Shown: piece by piece, positions 8,891-17,774 of the stretch | How the letters are laid out: each line of letters opens with the position of its first letter | Position numbering within the stretch: position 1 is the stretch's first letter | DNA from: Bacillota bacterium | Lineage (GTDB): Bacteria > Bacillota > Clostridia > Lachnospirales > Lachnospiraceae | Length of the DNA: 64,000 bases | Assembly (NCBI GenBank): GCA_023439505.1 | Contig: JAEXNR010000051.1 | Coordinates: forward strand, 1-64,000 | Reading direction: 5' to 3' | Notes under the pieces: generated by a model | Databases searched by the model: none | Seen by the model: only the letters and a program-made list of their open reading frames with translations | Told to the model about the DNA's origin: nothing | Program-made: the position numbers and the translations under genes

Positions 8891-9568
8891 ATGAAACTAT
8901 TAATTATTGAAGATGAAATTAATTTGGCAGAGACTTTAGCCGAGATTTTAAAGCGAAATCATTATTCTGTGGATTTATGCCGAAACGGCAGACTGGGCTG
9001 GGAATATCTGCAGTCCGGTCTTTACGATGGGATTATACTGGACATAATGCTGCCTCACATGGATGGATATGAAATACTCAAAGCGATGAGAAATAGTCAT
9101 ATTCATACGCCGGTTCTGGTCCTCACAGCCAGATCGGAGATGGAGGATATTGTATGCGGGCTTGACCTTGGTGCGGATGATTATATGGTGAAACCTTTTG
9201 TGGTGGAGGAATTATTGGCACGTGTCAGAGCGGTCACGAGAAGGAAGGAAAATATGATTTCTGAACATCTTAATTTAGGCAATGTTGTGCTGGATAAAAA
9301 GAATTATGCCTTGGTCTGTCATGAGAATACCATTAATTTAGGGAATAAAGAGTATCAGCTGATGGAATATTTATTGAGCAATCAAAACAATATTATGGCA
9401 AAAGAACTGTTGATTGAGAAAATCTGGGGCTATGACAGTGAATGTGAGTATAACAATATAGAGGTATACATTTCGTTTTTAAGAAAAAAACTGAAATTAA
9501 TCGAGGCGGATATTCTCATCCAGAACACCAGAGGCATCGGTTATTATCTGGAGGTCGTCCATGATTAA
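8891..9568 (+). CDS. OmpR-family response regulator
   Basis: A 225-residue DNA-binding response regulator. The receiver domain (1-120) has the acidic pair at Glu8-Asp9, phospho-acceptor Asp51 in LDIMLPHMDG and the switch Lys in DYMVKPF. The C-terminal winged helix (about 128-223) ends with NTRGIGYYL, a classic OmpR/PhoB signature. It overlaps the histidine kinase by eight bases, forming an operon. The target genes are unknown; neighbours are an ASST sulfotransferase on one side and codBA on the other, neither of which is an obvious partner. Confidence 0.92.
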   Translation: MKLLIIEDEINLAETLAEILKRNHYSVDLCRNGRLGWEYLQSGLYDGIILDIMLPHMDGYEILKAMRNSHIHTPVLVLTARSEMEDIVCGLDLGADDYMVKPFVVEELLARVRAVTRRKENMISEHLNLGNVVLDKKNYALVCHENTINLGNKEYQLMEYLLSNQNNIMAKELLIEKIWGYDSECEYNNIEVYISFLRKKLKLIEADILIQNTRGIGYYLEVVHD

Positions 9569-10775
9569 GGAAATGAGATATAAGTTCATCCTGGTTAGTT
9601 TAACTTCCTTATTATTAATCCTCATTATTATGCTGGGAACAATCTATATTCTTGCCTCCTACAGTAACCATAAGCAGGTACAGGGAAGAATGGAACGGGT
9701 TCTGCAAAATGATGGAACCTACTTAAAGAATACAGAAAATCAACCGGAGCGAACGGAATTTGTAACTGCGAGGGTGGATTTTTTAAATAGTACCTTTGCT
9801 GTTAAGCTGGATAAAAAAAACAGCATCATACAGATAGTAGGTAATGCAAAGGAGGATTATTCTGAACAGGAAATTACATCGATGGTGCAAGAGAGTCTGC
9901 TCAAGGGGAAATCTAGCGGTAAATATGGAACTATGAATTTTCTTATCGGTGGTCGAAAATATGGTGCTATGATCGTTTTCTCAGATTATAGTGAGCAGAA
10001 CTATTTCCTTGATAATTTGTTTCAGATCTGTATGATAGTCGGAATATTTGGCTGCCTCCTGATCGGGGTGCTGGTTTTTATGCTATCCTACTGGGTAGTA
10101 GGGCCCGCACAGAAGGCAATAGAAAAACAGAAGGAATTTATTTCAAATGCAAGCCATGAATTACGGACACCATTAACCATAATCTCAGCCAACGCCCAGT
10201 TGTTGGAGCAACAACTGCCGGGAAATAAATGGCTGGGTTTGATTAAGGCCAATACGGAGAAGATGAATTCTTTGGTAAAAGAACTTCTGAATATGAGTCG
10301 TATGGAAAGTACGGATAAGAAACCGGAATTTCTTGTATTTAATTTAAGCAAGACAATTTTAAATGTTACGCTTTCTATGGAAAGTATTATTTATGAAGCA
10401 CATAAAACTTTGGATATGGAACTAAAAGAAGAGATCCATTACCTGGGGGATCAGGATAAAATGAAAGAACTGACAGCAATCTTACTGGATAATGCGTTGA
10501 AATATTCCAATCAGGGTGGAAAAATAAAAATATCCTTATTTGAGAAAAATCAAAGACCGGTGCTGGAAGTCTTTAATACCGGTGACCCAATTCCAGGACA
10601 GGATACACAGAAAATATTTGATAGATTTTACAGAGGAGAGAGGAAGGAAAATCAATCTTGCGCCGGGTTTGGACTTGGATTGGCAATAGCTTCCTCTATC
10701 ACAACACTCCATCACGGAAAAATATATGTTGAAAATCTGAAAGATATGGGGGTAAAATTCGTGGTGAAATTGTAA
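9561..10775 (+). CDS. Membrane sensor histidine kinase (HisKA type)
   Basis: A 404-residue kinase with two membrane segments (about 8-32 and 152-178) enclosing an extracellular sensor of roughly 120 residues that lacks a recognisable domain. There is no clear HAMP domain between the second segment and the H-box. The phosphorylated His lies in NASHELRTPLT. The ATPase domain shows N (LLDNALKYS), a G1 box reduced to FNTGDPI (the usual D-x-G-x-G is N-T-G-D-P), an F box DRFYRGE and G2 GFGLGLAI. The changed G1 box resembles that of some Clostridia kinases and need not mean loss of activity. Translation is probably coupled to the regulator gene. Confidence 0.9.
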   Translation: MIKEMRYKFILVSLTSLLLILIIMLGTIYILASYSNHKQVQGRMERVLQNDGTYLKNTENQPERTEFVTARVDFLNSTFAVKLDKKNSIIQIVGNAKEDYSEQEITSMVQESLLKGKSSGKYGTMNFLIGGRKYGAMIVFSDYSEQNYFLDNLFQICMIVGIFGCLLIGVLVFMLSYWVVGPAQKAIEKQKEFISNASHELRTPLTIISANAQLLEQQLPGNKWLGLIKANTEKMNSLVKELLNMSRMESTDKKPEFLVFNLSKTILNVTLSMESIIYEAHKTLDMELKEEIHYLGDQDKMKELTAILLDNALKYSNQGGKIKISLFEKNQRPVLEVFNTGDPIPGQDTQKIFDRFYRGERKENQSCAGFGLGLAIASSITTLHHGKIYVENLKDMGVKFVVKL

Positions 10776-10925
10776 GGATATGGAGATGGCTGTTTGGCAG
10801 TTTTTATGTCATTGTGCGTCGATAACAAAGAAAGGAATGCTTTGTTGTGCATCTGTGTTGTATTTGAATACACTTTCTTATCTTCGCTTGAAATCCTCCT
10901 TCTGCTGTGCTAGATTATACGAAAA

Positions 10926-10963
10926 GCAAAGGGGCTTTCTATGTTATGAAAGTCTCTTTTCTT
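10926..10963 (+). terminator. Terminator after the two-component operon
   Basis: AAAGGGGCTTTC (10928-10939) pairs with GAAAGTCTCTTT (10948-10959) using two G-T pairs, followed by T-rich sequence. A second small hairpin GCGGTT/AACCGC sits just after. The rest of 10776-11037 holds no convincing gene. Confidence 0.65.
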
Positions 10964-11007
10964 ATGCGGTTTTCGACTTAACCGCGGTCAAATAATAAAA
11001 AGGGTGA

Positions 11008-11037
11008 TTGTCGCTAATGCGGCAGATGGAGGTTACG
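11008..11037 (+). promoter_or_regulatory. Leader with small hairpin and strong SD before codB
   Basis: TGTCGC-TAAT-GCGGCA (one G-T pair) can form a 6-bp hairpin directly before GGAGG at 11028-11032. Nearly the same arrangement precedes the APC permease at 29700, and related motifs precede 15043 and 26164. Confidence 0.4.
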
Positions 11038-12285
11038 ATGAAAGAAAATGTGAAAAAGGATAAGGACCATTCCTTAGAATCTGTGCCAAAGACAGAGCGT
11101 CGCGGATTTCTTACCATGTTTATGATTATGTTAGGATTTACCTTCTTCTCGGCAAGTATGTGGACCGGGCAGACCTTGGCAAACGGTCTTGACCTTACTG
11201 GTTTTATTGGGGCGTTGCTATTGGGTGGAGCAATTCTTGGTGTATATACAGCTTTGCTGGCATATGTAGGCAGTAAGACAGGGCTTTCCATGGATCTTAT
11301 TGCACAGCATTCCTTTGGTAAATTCGGATCCTATCTTCCGTCTGCATTAATCAGCTTTACGCAGATTGGCTGGTTTGGTGTCGGAGTTGCCATGTTTGCT
11401 CTGCCTGTTGCCAATTACATTGCGCCGGATCAGAAATGGCTTCCGATGGCATTGGTTGCTATTGCAGGTATCTGTATGACTTCTTCCGCATTTTTTGGTA
11501 TTAAAGCGCTGACCATCGTAAGTTATATATCAGTTCCGTTAATTTCTGTTCTTGGTATTATGTCAATGATCATGGCGGTAAATAGTTCGGATGTTTCGCT
11601 CTTTGACAAGTTTGGAGAAAGTCAAAGCATGACGGTTCTGGCGGGAACCGGACTAGTGGTAGGTTCGTTTATCAGTGGAGGAACTGCAACCCCGAATTTT
11701 ACGCGTTTTGCAAAGACCCCTTTTGTTGCTGTGATTACTACCATCATTGCATTCTTTCTCGGCAATAGCTTAATGTTTACGTTTGGTGCCATCAGCGGTG
11801 TATATGTAGGTGGCAATGATATATTTGAAGTAATGATTGCTTTAAATCTTGGTATTTTTGCAATTATTGTATTAGGATTAAACATATGGACAACCAATGA
11901 TAATGCGCTGTATTCTGCAGGACTGGGATTATCCAATATCACGAAGGTAAAGAAAAGTCCCCTCGTTTTAATCTCCGGGGCCCTCGGAACCTTAACAGCA
12001 ATATGGCTTTACAATAATTTCTGCGGATGGCTGACCTTATTAAACGGAACCCTTCCTCCCATCGGTGCAATTCTGGTGTTAGGTTATTTTTGCCATAAGG
12101 AAGAATATACCCTGGAAGCAGAGATTAAGAAGAATGTAAACTGGTTTGCCGTCATCGGTGTTGTTCTTGGTGCGTTGGTGGCGAATTTATTCCCGGTTGG
12201 AATTACCTCGATTAACAGTATGCTGGTAGCATGTGTTTGTTATATGATCGGTGAATTTGTTAATAAAGGTAACGTCAGCAGATAA
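11038..12285 (+). CDS. codB: Cytosine/purine permease (CodB-like)
   Basis: A 415-residue integral membrane protein of the nucleobase:cation symporter-1 family with about 12 hydrophobic segments. The GQTLANGLDLTGFIGALLLG region, FTQIGWFGVG and the GTATPNFTRFAKT loop are typical of cytosine permeases. A TTG at 11008 extends the frame, but GGAGG at 11028-11032 with five bases to the ATG at 11038 gives the better start. The gene is followed 25 bases later by a codA-type cytosine deaminase, forming the classic codBA pair: uptake of cytosine, then conversion to uracil and ammonia. A nearby PucR-type regulator suggests control by nitrogen or nucleobase supply. Confidence 0.9.
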   Translation: MKENVKKDKDHSLESVPKTERRGFLTMFMIMLGFTFFSASMWTGQTLANGLDLTGFIGALLLGGAILGVYTALLAYVGSKTGLSMDLIAQHSFGKFGSYLPSALISFTQIGWFGVGVAMFALPVANYIAPDQKWLPMALVAIAGICMTSSAFFGIKALTIVSYISVPLISVLGIMSMIMAVNSSDVSLFDKFGESQSMTVLAGTGLVVGSFISGGTATPNFTRFAKTPFVAVITTIIAFFLGNSLMFTFGAISGVYVGGNDIFEVMIALNLGIFAIIVLGLNIWTTNDNALYSAGLGLSNITKVKKSPLVLISGALGTLTAIWLYNNFCGWLTLLNGTLPPIGAILVLGYFCHKEEYTLEAEIKKNVNWFAVIGVVLGALVANLFPVGITSINSMLVACVCYMIGEFVNKGNVSR

Positions 12286-12310
12286 TGACAAAATGTAAGG
12301 AGGCCAAAGA

Positions 12311-13546
12311 ATGCTGCTGAAGAATGTACGAATAGAAAATGCGAATGATAAGGTTGATGTACGAATTGAGCATGGAGTATTTCAGGAAATCGGGAAAGGC
12401 CTTTGTGCTTTTGATGGTGAAGTATGTATCGATGGAGAAGGAGCTCTGATGCTTCCGCCCTTCGTAGAATCACATGTACATCTGGACACCTGTCTTACGG
12501 CAGGGGATCCTGTCTGGAATATGTCCGGTACCTTGTTTGAAGGCATTGAATGCTGGAGTAAAAGGAAGGAAAAATTATCAAAGAATGATGTGAAGGAGAG
12601 AGCACTGAAAGCGATTAAACTTCAGGCCTCCAATGGAGTGCAATATATCAGAACACATGTGGATGTAACCGATCCGAAACTTACAGCTCTGGAAGCTATG
12701 CTGGAGCTGAAAGAAGAGGTGAAAGATTTTGCCACGCTTCAGATTGTAGCATTTCCCCAGGAAGGAATCTTAAGTTATCCCGACGGGAAAAATCTTATGA
12801 TTCGCTCCATTGAGATGGGCGCGGATTGTGTCGGTGCAATTCCTCATTTTGAGTTCACAAGAGAATACAGTGTGGAGTCTTTGAATTTCGCATTGGATCT
12901 GGCACAAAGATATGACAGACTGGTGGATGTTCACTGTGATGAAATTGATGATGAAGCCTCCAGAGGACTGGAAACAGTGGCCTGCCGTGCGTATGAGCTT
13001 GGACTTTCCGACAGAGTGACAGCAAGTCATACAACAGCAATGCATTCCTATAACAATGCCTATGTGAATCGATTAATGCGTCTGCTGAAAATGAGCAATA
13101 TTAATTTTGTTGCCAATCCTCTGGTGAATACCCACCTTCAGGGAAGAACAGATACCTATCCCAAAAGAAGAGGTGTAACCAGAGTAAAAGAATTATTGCA
13201 GGAAGGAATTAATGTATCCTTCGGACATGATGACATCTTTGATCCCTGGTATCCTTTGGGTACAGGCAATATGCGGGATGTGGTCTTTATGGGACTGCAT
13301 GTGTGTCAGATGATGGGATATGAGGATATTATGAATTCCTACCGTCTGATCACTTATAACGGAGCTAAAACTCTTCATTTAGGGGAAAATTACGGAATCG
13401 GATTAAACAAACCTGCGAATTTTATTCTTCTGGATGCAACGGATTTCTATCAGGCACTGAATGAGAAGAGCAGTATTCTTTATTCTTTCCGTAATGGCAG
13501 GATTATTTATAAGGAAATACCGGCGCAAAAGCAAATCTGCTTCTGA
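12311..13546 (+). CDS. codA: Cytosine deaminase (CodA)
   Basis: A 411-residue amidohydrolase closely resembling E. coli CodA by eye. Metal ligands lie in SHVHLDT (His55, His57), the HCDEIDDE segment with catalytic Glu, and SFGHDDIFDPWYP with the metal Asp. Other shared blocks are SGTLFEGIE, IRTHVDVTDP and VAFPQEGILSYP. It deaminates cytosine to uracil in the cytoplasm. AAGGAGG at 12297-12303 is 7 bases before the start. It is downstream of codB and is closed by the hairpin terminator at 13659-13730. The C-terminus ends IPAQKQICF, a little variable but no truncation is evident. Confidence 0.93.
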   Translation: MLLKNVRIENANDKVDVRIEHGVFQEIGKGLCAFDGEVCIDGEGALMLPPFVESHVHLDTCLTAGDPVWNMSGTLFEGIECWSKRKEKLSKNDVKERALKAIKLQASNGVQYIRTHVDVTDPKLTALEAMLELKEEVKDFATLQIVAFPQEGILSYPDGKNLMIRSIEMGADCVGAIPHFEFTREYSVESLNFALDLAQRYDRLVDVHCDEIDDEASRGLETVACRAYELGLSDRVTASHTTAMHSYNNAYVNRLMRLLKMSNINFVANPLVNTHLQGRTDTYPKRRGVTRVKELLQEGINVSFGHDDIFDPWYPLGTGNMRDVVFMGLHVCQMMGYEDIMNSYRLITYNGAKTLHLGENYGIGLNKPANFILLDATDFYQALNEKSSILYSFRNGRIIYKEIPAQKQICF

Positions 13547-13614
13547 GAAGTAAAGTAGCAATCGTTGAAAGTAAGAAAAGCAGAATATAAAACCGAATGC
13601 AAAAGAAGAAATAT

Positions 13615-13656
13615 AAAAGCAGAAATGCAAAAGCAGAAATGCAAAAGCAGAAATTG
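13615..13656. repeat. 14-bp tandem repeat, three units
   Basis: AAAAGCAGAAATGC occurs twice exactly (13615-13628, 13629-13642) and once with a changed end (13643-13656), preceded by degenerate units from about 13576. It lies outside any gene, between codA and its terminator. Confidence 0.85.
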
Positions 13657-13658
13657 AT

Positions 13659-13730
13659 AAAAGCTGAAAGTGATACTGGCACGGGAAAGCAACAAAGACT
13701 TCCTGTGCGGTGGCTTTCAGCTTTCTTTCT
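13659..13730 (+). terminator. codA terminator
   Basis: The outer arms AAAGCTGAAAG and CTTTCAGCTTT pair, with an inner CACGGGAA/TTCCTGTG stem, followed by a pyrimidine-rich run. Its 3' end abuts the pucR promoter. Confidence 0.8.
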
Positions 13731-13741
13731 ATTTTATAATA

Positions 13742-13750
13742 TGATATAAT
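13742..13750 (+). promoter_or_regulatory. Extended -10 promoter for the PucR regulator
   Basis: TGATATAAT matches the extended -10 consensus. A TTTCTT 17 bases before the hexamer could serve as a poor -35. It sits about 70 bases before the PucR start. Confidence 0.55.
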
Positions 13751-13818
13751 TTTTAATAAATTATAAGTAGATAATCCTTGAGATACAGAAGGAATAATTC
13801 AGATCAGGAGAAGATGCC

Positions 13819-15003
13819 ATGTTTTTATGTAAAGATTTGTATCAACTAACTTCCTTTTCCTCTGCAAAAGTGATTGCCGGAAGACAGGGTATGTCTAATT
13901 CGATACGTTGGGCTTATAAAGTGGAAGAGATGGAATTCGGTAAATGGATCAAAGGGCGGGAGCTGTTGGTCATAAGCAACGGGATTGCTAAAAATGCAGA
14001 GTTTTGTCTGGAAGATATCATAAAAACTGCCATCAGGCATCATACCGCCGGAGCACTTCTTTTAACCGGAAAAGGGTATGTGGAGGAGATATCCCCGCAG
14101 GTGATCACCCTGGCCAACCGCTACAGCTTTCCGGTCTTTACCATGCAGTGGAATGCAGTTCCCCTGGTAGAGCTGTTCGAAGAACTGGGACATGCCATCG
14201 CATTACAGGATAGCATCGAAGGACAAAAGGATGATGTCCTCGCAAATATTATATTTGGCAGCAGCGACAGATTTGGAGAACAGCTGTTAATTTCAAAGAT
14301 GAAAAAATATGGAATACAGGCACCATATCGAATCTTTGTCATACATTTTTTCACGGATAAGGCAGAAAGTTTAGAGAGAGAATATATTGTAAGCAAATTG
14401 AATGAAATATGCGGTCAGTATAAAATACCCGTACTTTTAACGAAATATGGAAGTAATTATGTGGGACTTTTGCATGCAGGTCAGGACGATGTTCTGCTTT
14501 GGGATAAATTGAAAGAGCAGATCGACTCCTTTGTTCACAGGGAATATCCGGAATGGGCTTATATGATCGGGATCGGTCAGAGCTATAAAGAGCTAAAGCA
14601 GATGCAGATATGTTTTAAAGAAGCGACCCGGTGCATCTCCCTCTCTCATAAACTAAAGAAGAGGGATCACCTTCTTTTTTACGATCAACTGGGTCTTTAT
14701 AATTTGTTTCTGGGAATTGAGAATGAAGAAATTCTATCCCAATACTGCAGGCAGCTGCTGGGAAAGCTGATTGCATATGATCAGGAAAATGAATCGGAGC
14801 TAATCCTGACCTTAAGGCATCATCTGGAAGCAAATTGCAATATTATGGAGACCTCGAAGCGAATGTATATTCATAGAAATACCATAAAATACAGGCTGCA
14901 GCGAATCGAAGAGATCACCGGTAAAAACCTGAATGAAACCATGCATCGTACCTGCTTTCAGACAGCGATTATGATTCATGACTATTTGGAAGAAGAAAGC
15001 TGA
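13819..15003 (+). CDS. PucR-family transcriptional regulator
   Basis: A 394-residue regulator with the PucR layout: an N-terminal ligand-sensing domain (about 1-125; DLYQLTSFSSAKVIAG, GRELLVISNG), a central GGDEF-like degenerate region, and a C-terminal helix-turn-helix (about 335-385) with MYIHRNTIKYRLQRIEE, the PucR/CdaR signature. Relatives in Bacilli control purine catabolism. Position next to codBA and upstream of an 8-oxoguanine deaminase-like gene fits a nucleobase-nitrogen role, but its targets are inferred. AGGAG at 13806-13810 supports the start. It probably also drives the two following genes. Confidence 0.88.
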   Translation: MFLCKDLYQLTSFSSAKVIAGRQGMSNSIRWAYKVEEMEFGKWIKGRELLVISNGIAKNAEFCLEDIIKTAIRHHTAGALLLTGKGYVEEISPQVITLANRYSFPVFTMQWNAVPLVELFEELGHAIALQDSIEGQKDDVLANIIFGSSDRFGEQLLISKMKKYGIQAPYRIFVIHFFTDKAESLEREYIVSKLNEICGQYKIPVLLTKYGSNYVGLLHAGQDDVLLWDKLKEQIDSFVHREYPEWAYMIGIGQSYKELKQMQICFKEATRCISLSHKLKKRDHLLFYDQLGLYNLFLGIENEEILSQYCRQLLGKLIAYDQENESELILTLRHHLEANCNIMETSKRMYIHRNTIKYRLQRIEEITGKNLNETMHRTCFQTAIMIHDYLEEES

Positions 15004-15042
15004 TGTTCAAATTCGCGGGCATTGGCAGCATGGAGGAATACA

Positions 15043-15744
15043 ATGATTATAACCTATATCGGGCATAGTGGATTTTTAATCGAATGGGAGGATTGTTATT
15101 GGTTATTTGATTATTATCAGGGAAGCATTCCTGAATTGGATGCCAGAAAAGCACTTCTGGTATTTGCAAGCCATAAACATGGGGATCATTACAATCCGGA
15201 GATATTTAAGTTACAAAGACCCAATCAGAAGGTAATTTATGTGCTTTCTTCGGATATCAGAAGAAAAGAGGATATGCCGGATATCATATCCGTTACGCCG
15301 TCAACAGAATACGAGCTTGTGGACGGGAGGCAGAATAAGATAAGGTTGAGGACTTTAAAATCGACGGACTGCGGTGTTGCCTTCTTACTATCGTATCAGG
15401 GAAGAACCATCTATCATGCAGGCGATCTTAATCTGTGGGTTTGGAAGGAAGAAACCAAACAGTATAACAATAATATGACGGCAAATTTCATGAAAGAAAT
15501 GAAGGTCCTCAAAGGAAGGGATATAGATGTTGCATTCGTTCCCTTAGATCCAAGGCTGAAAGAAACCTATGCAGCAGGATTGGATGAATTACTAACGGCA
15601 GCAAACGTCAGATATGTTTTTCCCATGCATTGCTGGGAAAATTATGAGATCATTTTACAATATAAACGGGAACATGAAAGGAAACCTGAAACCCGGATTA
15701 TGGATATTGTAAAAGGTGGTCAGCAATGGTGTCTGGAACTATAG
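15043..15744 (+). CDS. MBL-fold metal-dependent hydrolase
   Basis: A 233-residue protein of the UlaG-like metallo-beta-lactamase fold. The signature HKHGDHYN gives the HxHxDH zinc-binding motif, with later ligands in YHAGDLN and PMHCWEN. It opens YIGHSGFLIE, usual for this branch. A TTG at 15022 opens the frame, but GGAGG at 15032-15036 is six bases before the ATG at 15043. The gene follows pucR by 39 bases and precedes trmO by 33. The substrate is unknown; a role in the nucleobase locus is only a guess. Confidence 0.85.
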   Translation: MIITYIGHSGFLIEWEDCYWLFDYYQGSIPELDARKALLVFASHKHGDHYNPEIFKLQRPNQKVIYVLSSDIRRKEDMPDIISVTPSTEYELVDGRQNKIRLRTLKSTDCGVAFLLSYQGRTIYHAGDLNLWVWKEETKQYNNNMTANFMKEMKVLKGRDIDVAFVPLDPRLKETYAAGLDELLTAANVRYVFPMHCWENYEIILQYKREHERKPETRIMDIVKGGQQWCLEL

Positions 15745-15777
15745 TTATAAACAGAGTTTAGTGGAGGCAGTATCTGA

Positions 15778-16527
15778 ATGAATTATGATGATAGAAAGAT
15801 TATTCCTAATATAGAAGTTCGTAGTCAGCAACTGAGTCAACCGGAACAGCATCCTCTTAATGTAATCGCTCGAATTCATACCGAGTTTCCCGCCAAGTTC
15901 GGGATCCCCCGTCAAAGCGGAATTGTAAATTCGTTGGAAGCACGCATCATATTTGAGCCCCAATATCGGAATCTGGATGCCCTGAGAGGGTTAGAAGGGT
16001 TCTCCCATATCTGGCTGATCTGGGGCTTTTTTGATACAAAGAGAGGTTCCTGGTCCCCCATGGTAAAGCCCCCCAGACTGGGAGGAAATAAAAGAATGGG
16101 TGTCTTTGCAACTCGTTCTCCTTTTCGTCCGAATGCCATTGGACTTTCTTGTGTTACGCTGGAGCGAGTGGAACTACACCCCCGGTTGGGACCGGTACTT
16201 CATGTTCTGGGTGCGGACCTGATGGACCGTACCCCCATCTTTGACCTAAAACCTTACCTTCCCTATACGGACAGCCATCCGGAGGCAAGGGGAGGATTTG
16301 CTGATCCACTGAAAGATTATGCTCTGGTGGTGGTATTCCCGGATCCTCTGATTCAATTGATCCCAAAGCAGCATCATAAAGCACTATATGGTATTCTGGC
16401 ACACGATCCCAGACCATCCTATCATGATGATCCGGAGCGTATTTATGGATTCTGGTTTGCCGGCTTTAATATCAGGTTTACCGTAAAGGATAAGGTGATT
16501 ACTGTTTGCGAGGTAACGCCCATCTGA
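15778..16527 (+). CDS. trmO: tRNA m6t6A37 methyltransferase (TrmO/TsaA family)
   Basis: A 249-residue protein of the YaeB/TrmO family, which N6-methylates threonylcarbamoyladenosine-37 in tRNA using SAM. Diagnostic stretches are GIPRQSG near residue 40, GFSHIWLIW, the core FATRSPFRPNAIGLSCV and the D-RTPIFDLKPYLPY-D block (about 140-160). The C-terminal domain keeps a DPRPSY motif. GGAGG at 15763-15767 lies ten bases before the start. It is probably transcribed with the upstream hydrolase but is functionally housekeeping. Confidence 0.9.
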   Translation: MNYDDRKIIPNIEVRSQQLSQPEQHPLNVIARIHTEFPAKFGIPRQSGIVNSLEARIIFEPQYRNLDALRGLEGFSHIWLIWGFFDTKRGSWSPMVKPPRLGGNKRMGVFATRSPFRPNAIGLSCVTLERVELHPRLGPVLHVLGADLMDRTPIFDLKPYLPYTDSHPEARGGFADPLKDYALVVVFPDPLIQLIPKQHHKALYGILAHDPRPSYHDDPERIYGFWFAGFNIRFTVKDKVITVCEVTPI

Positions 16528-16593
16528 ATGAATTTTCTTACATTTCATCCAAATTTAACAAAAGCGGATACGACAACCTTACCAAACCTTTAC

Positions 16594-16624
16594 TATAATA
16601 ACCTTGTAGTCATAATCATTATGA
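16594..16624 (+). promoter_or_regulatory. -10 box and Fur/PerR-like 7-1-7 palindrome
   Basis: TATAAT at 16594-16599 is followed by TCATAATCATTATGA at 16610-16624, a perfect 7-1-7 inverted repeat. It differs from the PerR consensus TTATAATNATTATAA and the Fur consensus TGATAATNATTATCA only at one position in each arm. It covers the expected transcription start and ends just before the AAGGAG of the ABC operon, a good operator position. Confidence 0.6.
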
Positions 16625-16643
16625 AAATAAGGAGTAAAGTAAG

Positions 16644-17753
16644 ATGAAATTGAAGAAAAGATTGATTTTAGGGGTATTGGTTGCAGCATCTGTAGTAACT
16701 TTGGCAGGATGTTCCCAGGCAAAAAGGACCGGGGCTGATGCGGTGGATTTAAACAACACATCTTTAGATACTATAATCGAAAATGCGAAAAAAGAAGGTA
16801 GCATCGAATCCGTGGGAATGCCTGATTCCTGGGCAAACTGGGGAGAAACCTGGCAAGGGATAACACAGGAGTATGGAATAAAGCATAATGATGTGGATAT
16901 GTCTTCTGCGGAGGAACTATCTATATTTGAAACGGAGAAGGACAATGCAACGAAAGACATCGGTGACGTAGGACAAGCCTTCGGTCCCATCGCAGTAGAA
17001 AAAGGATTAACACTTCCATACAAGACTTCTTATTGGGAGAGCATTCCGGACTGGGCGAAAGATAAGGACGGAAATTGGATCATAGGTTACTATGGTACGA
17101 TGTCAATTATTACAAATAAGTCTATGGTTTCCAATCCCCCAAAGTCATTTCAGGATATATTAACCGGAGACTATAAGGTAGCTGTAGGTGATGTAACGAA
17201 GGCAAGTCAGGCACAATGTGCGGTTCTTTCAGCTGCAATTGCCATGGGAGGTTCTGAAACCGATATCCAGCCGGGACTTGATTTCTTTAAACAACTTGCA
17301 GATCAGGGAAGACTTGATATGGGAGAGCTTTCTCTAACAAGACTTGAAAAGGGTGAAATCGCAGTTGCTTTCTTATGGGATTACAATGCACTTGGTTATC
17401 GTGATCAATTTATAGCAAATAACGCAGGAACTGAGTTTGAAGTCAGCATTCCTTCCGATGGAGCGATTCAAAGCGGCTATTGTTCCGTAATCAATGCCTT
17501 CACAAAGCATCCGTATGCGGCAGCGCTGGCAAGAGAATACATATTCAGTGATAAAGGTCAGATTAACCTGGCAAAAGGTTATGCAAAGCCGGTAAGAAGT
17601 GATATTGTCCTACCGGATGATGTAAAAGCGAAATTATTACCCAATGATCAATATGCAAAAGCAAGAATGATCAGCGATTATGAAGGCTGGAATAAAACAG
17701 TGGAAACAATTGGTACAAAGTGGCAGGAAGATGTCATTGCGTATGTAAAATAA
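16644..17753 (+). CDS. ABC transporter substrate-binding lipoprotein
   Basis: A 369-residue binding protein with a lipoprotein signal (LAGC, Cys23). It belongs to the type-2 periplasmic binding fold seen in iron(III), thiamine, polyamine and phosphonate importers; motifs include YYGTMSIITNKS and FLWDYNALGY. It lacks the Tyr-Tyr pair obvious in FbpA-type ferric binders, so iron as a ligand is not proven. It heads an operon with a phosphodiesterase-fold enzyme, two permeases and an ATPase. AAGGAG at 16629-16634 with nine-base spacing supports the start. A Fur-family-like box overlaps the promoter, which hints at metal or peroxide control. Confidence 0.82.
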   Translation: MKLKKRLILGVLVAASVVTLAGCSQAKRTGADAVDLNNTSLDTIIENAKKEGSIESVGMPDSWANWGETWQGITQEYGIKHNDVDMSSAEELSIFETEKDNATKDIGDVGQAFGPIAVEKGLTLPYKTSYWESIPDWAKDKDGNWIIGYYGTMSIITNKSMVSNPPKSFQDILTGDYKVAVGDVTKASQAQCAVLSAAIAMGGSETDIQPGLDFFKQLADQGRLDMGELSLTRLEKGEIAVAFLWDYNALGYRDQFIANNAGTEFEVSIPSDGAIQSGYCSVINAFTKHPYAAALAREYIFSDKGQINLAKGYAKPVRSDIVLPDDVKAKLLPNDQYAKARMISDYEGWNKTVETIGTKWQEDVIAYVK

Positions 17754-17774
17754 AATAAGAAAGCAGGCGAAGGC

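Noticed and set aside
10780..10995. A 71-codon plus-strand frame after the histidine kinase gene
   Set aside because: It runs through the hairpin terminator at 10926-10963, has low-complexity composition and resembles no family.
10776..11037. Purine-type riboswitch upstream of codB
   Set aside because: No conserved purine riboswitch core was found here, nor before pucR or the deaminase gene.
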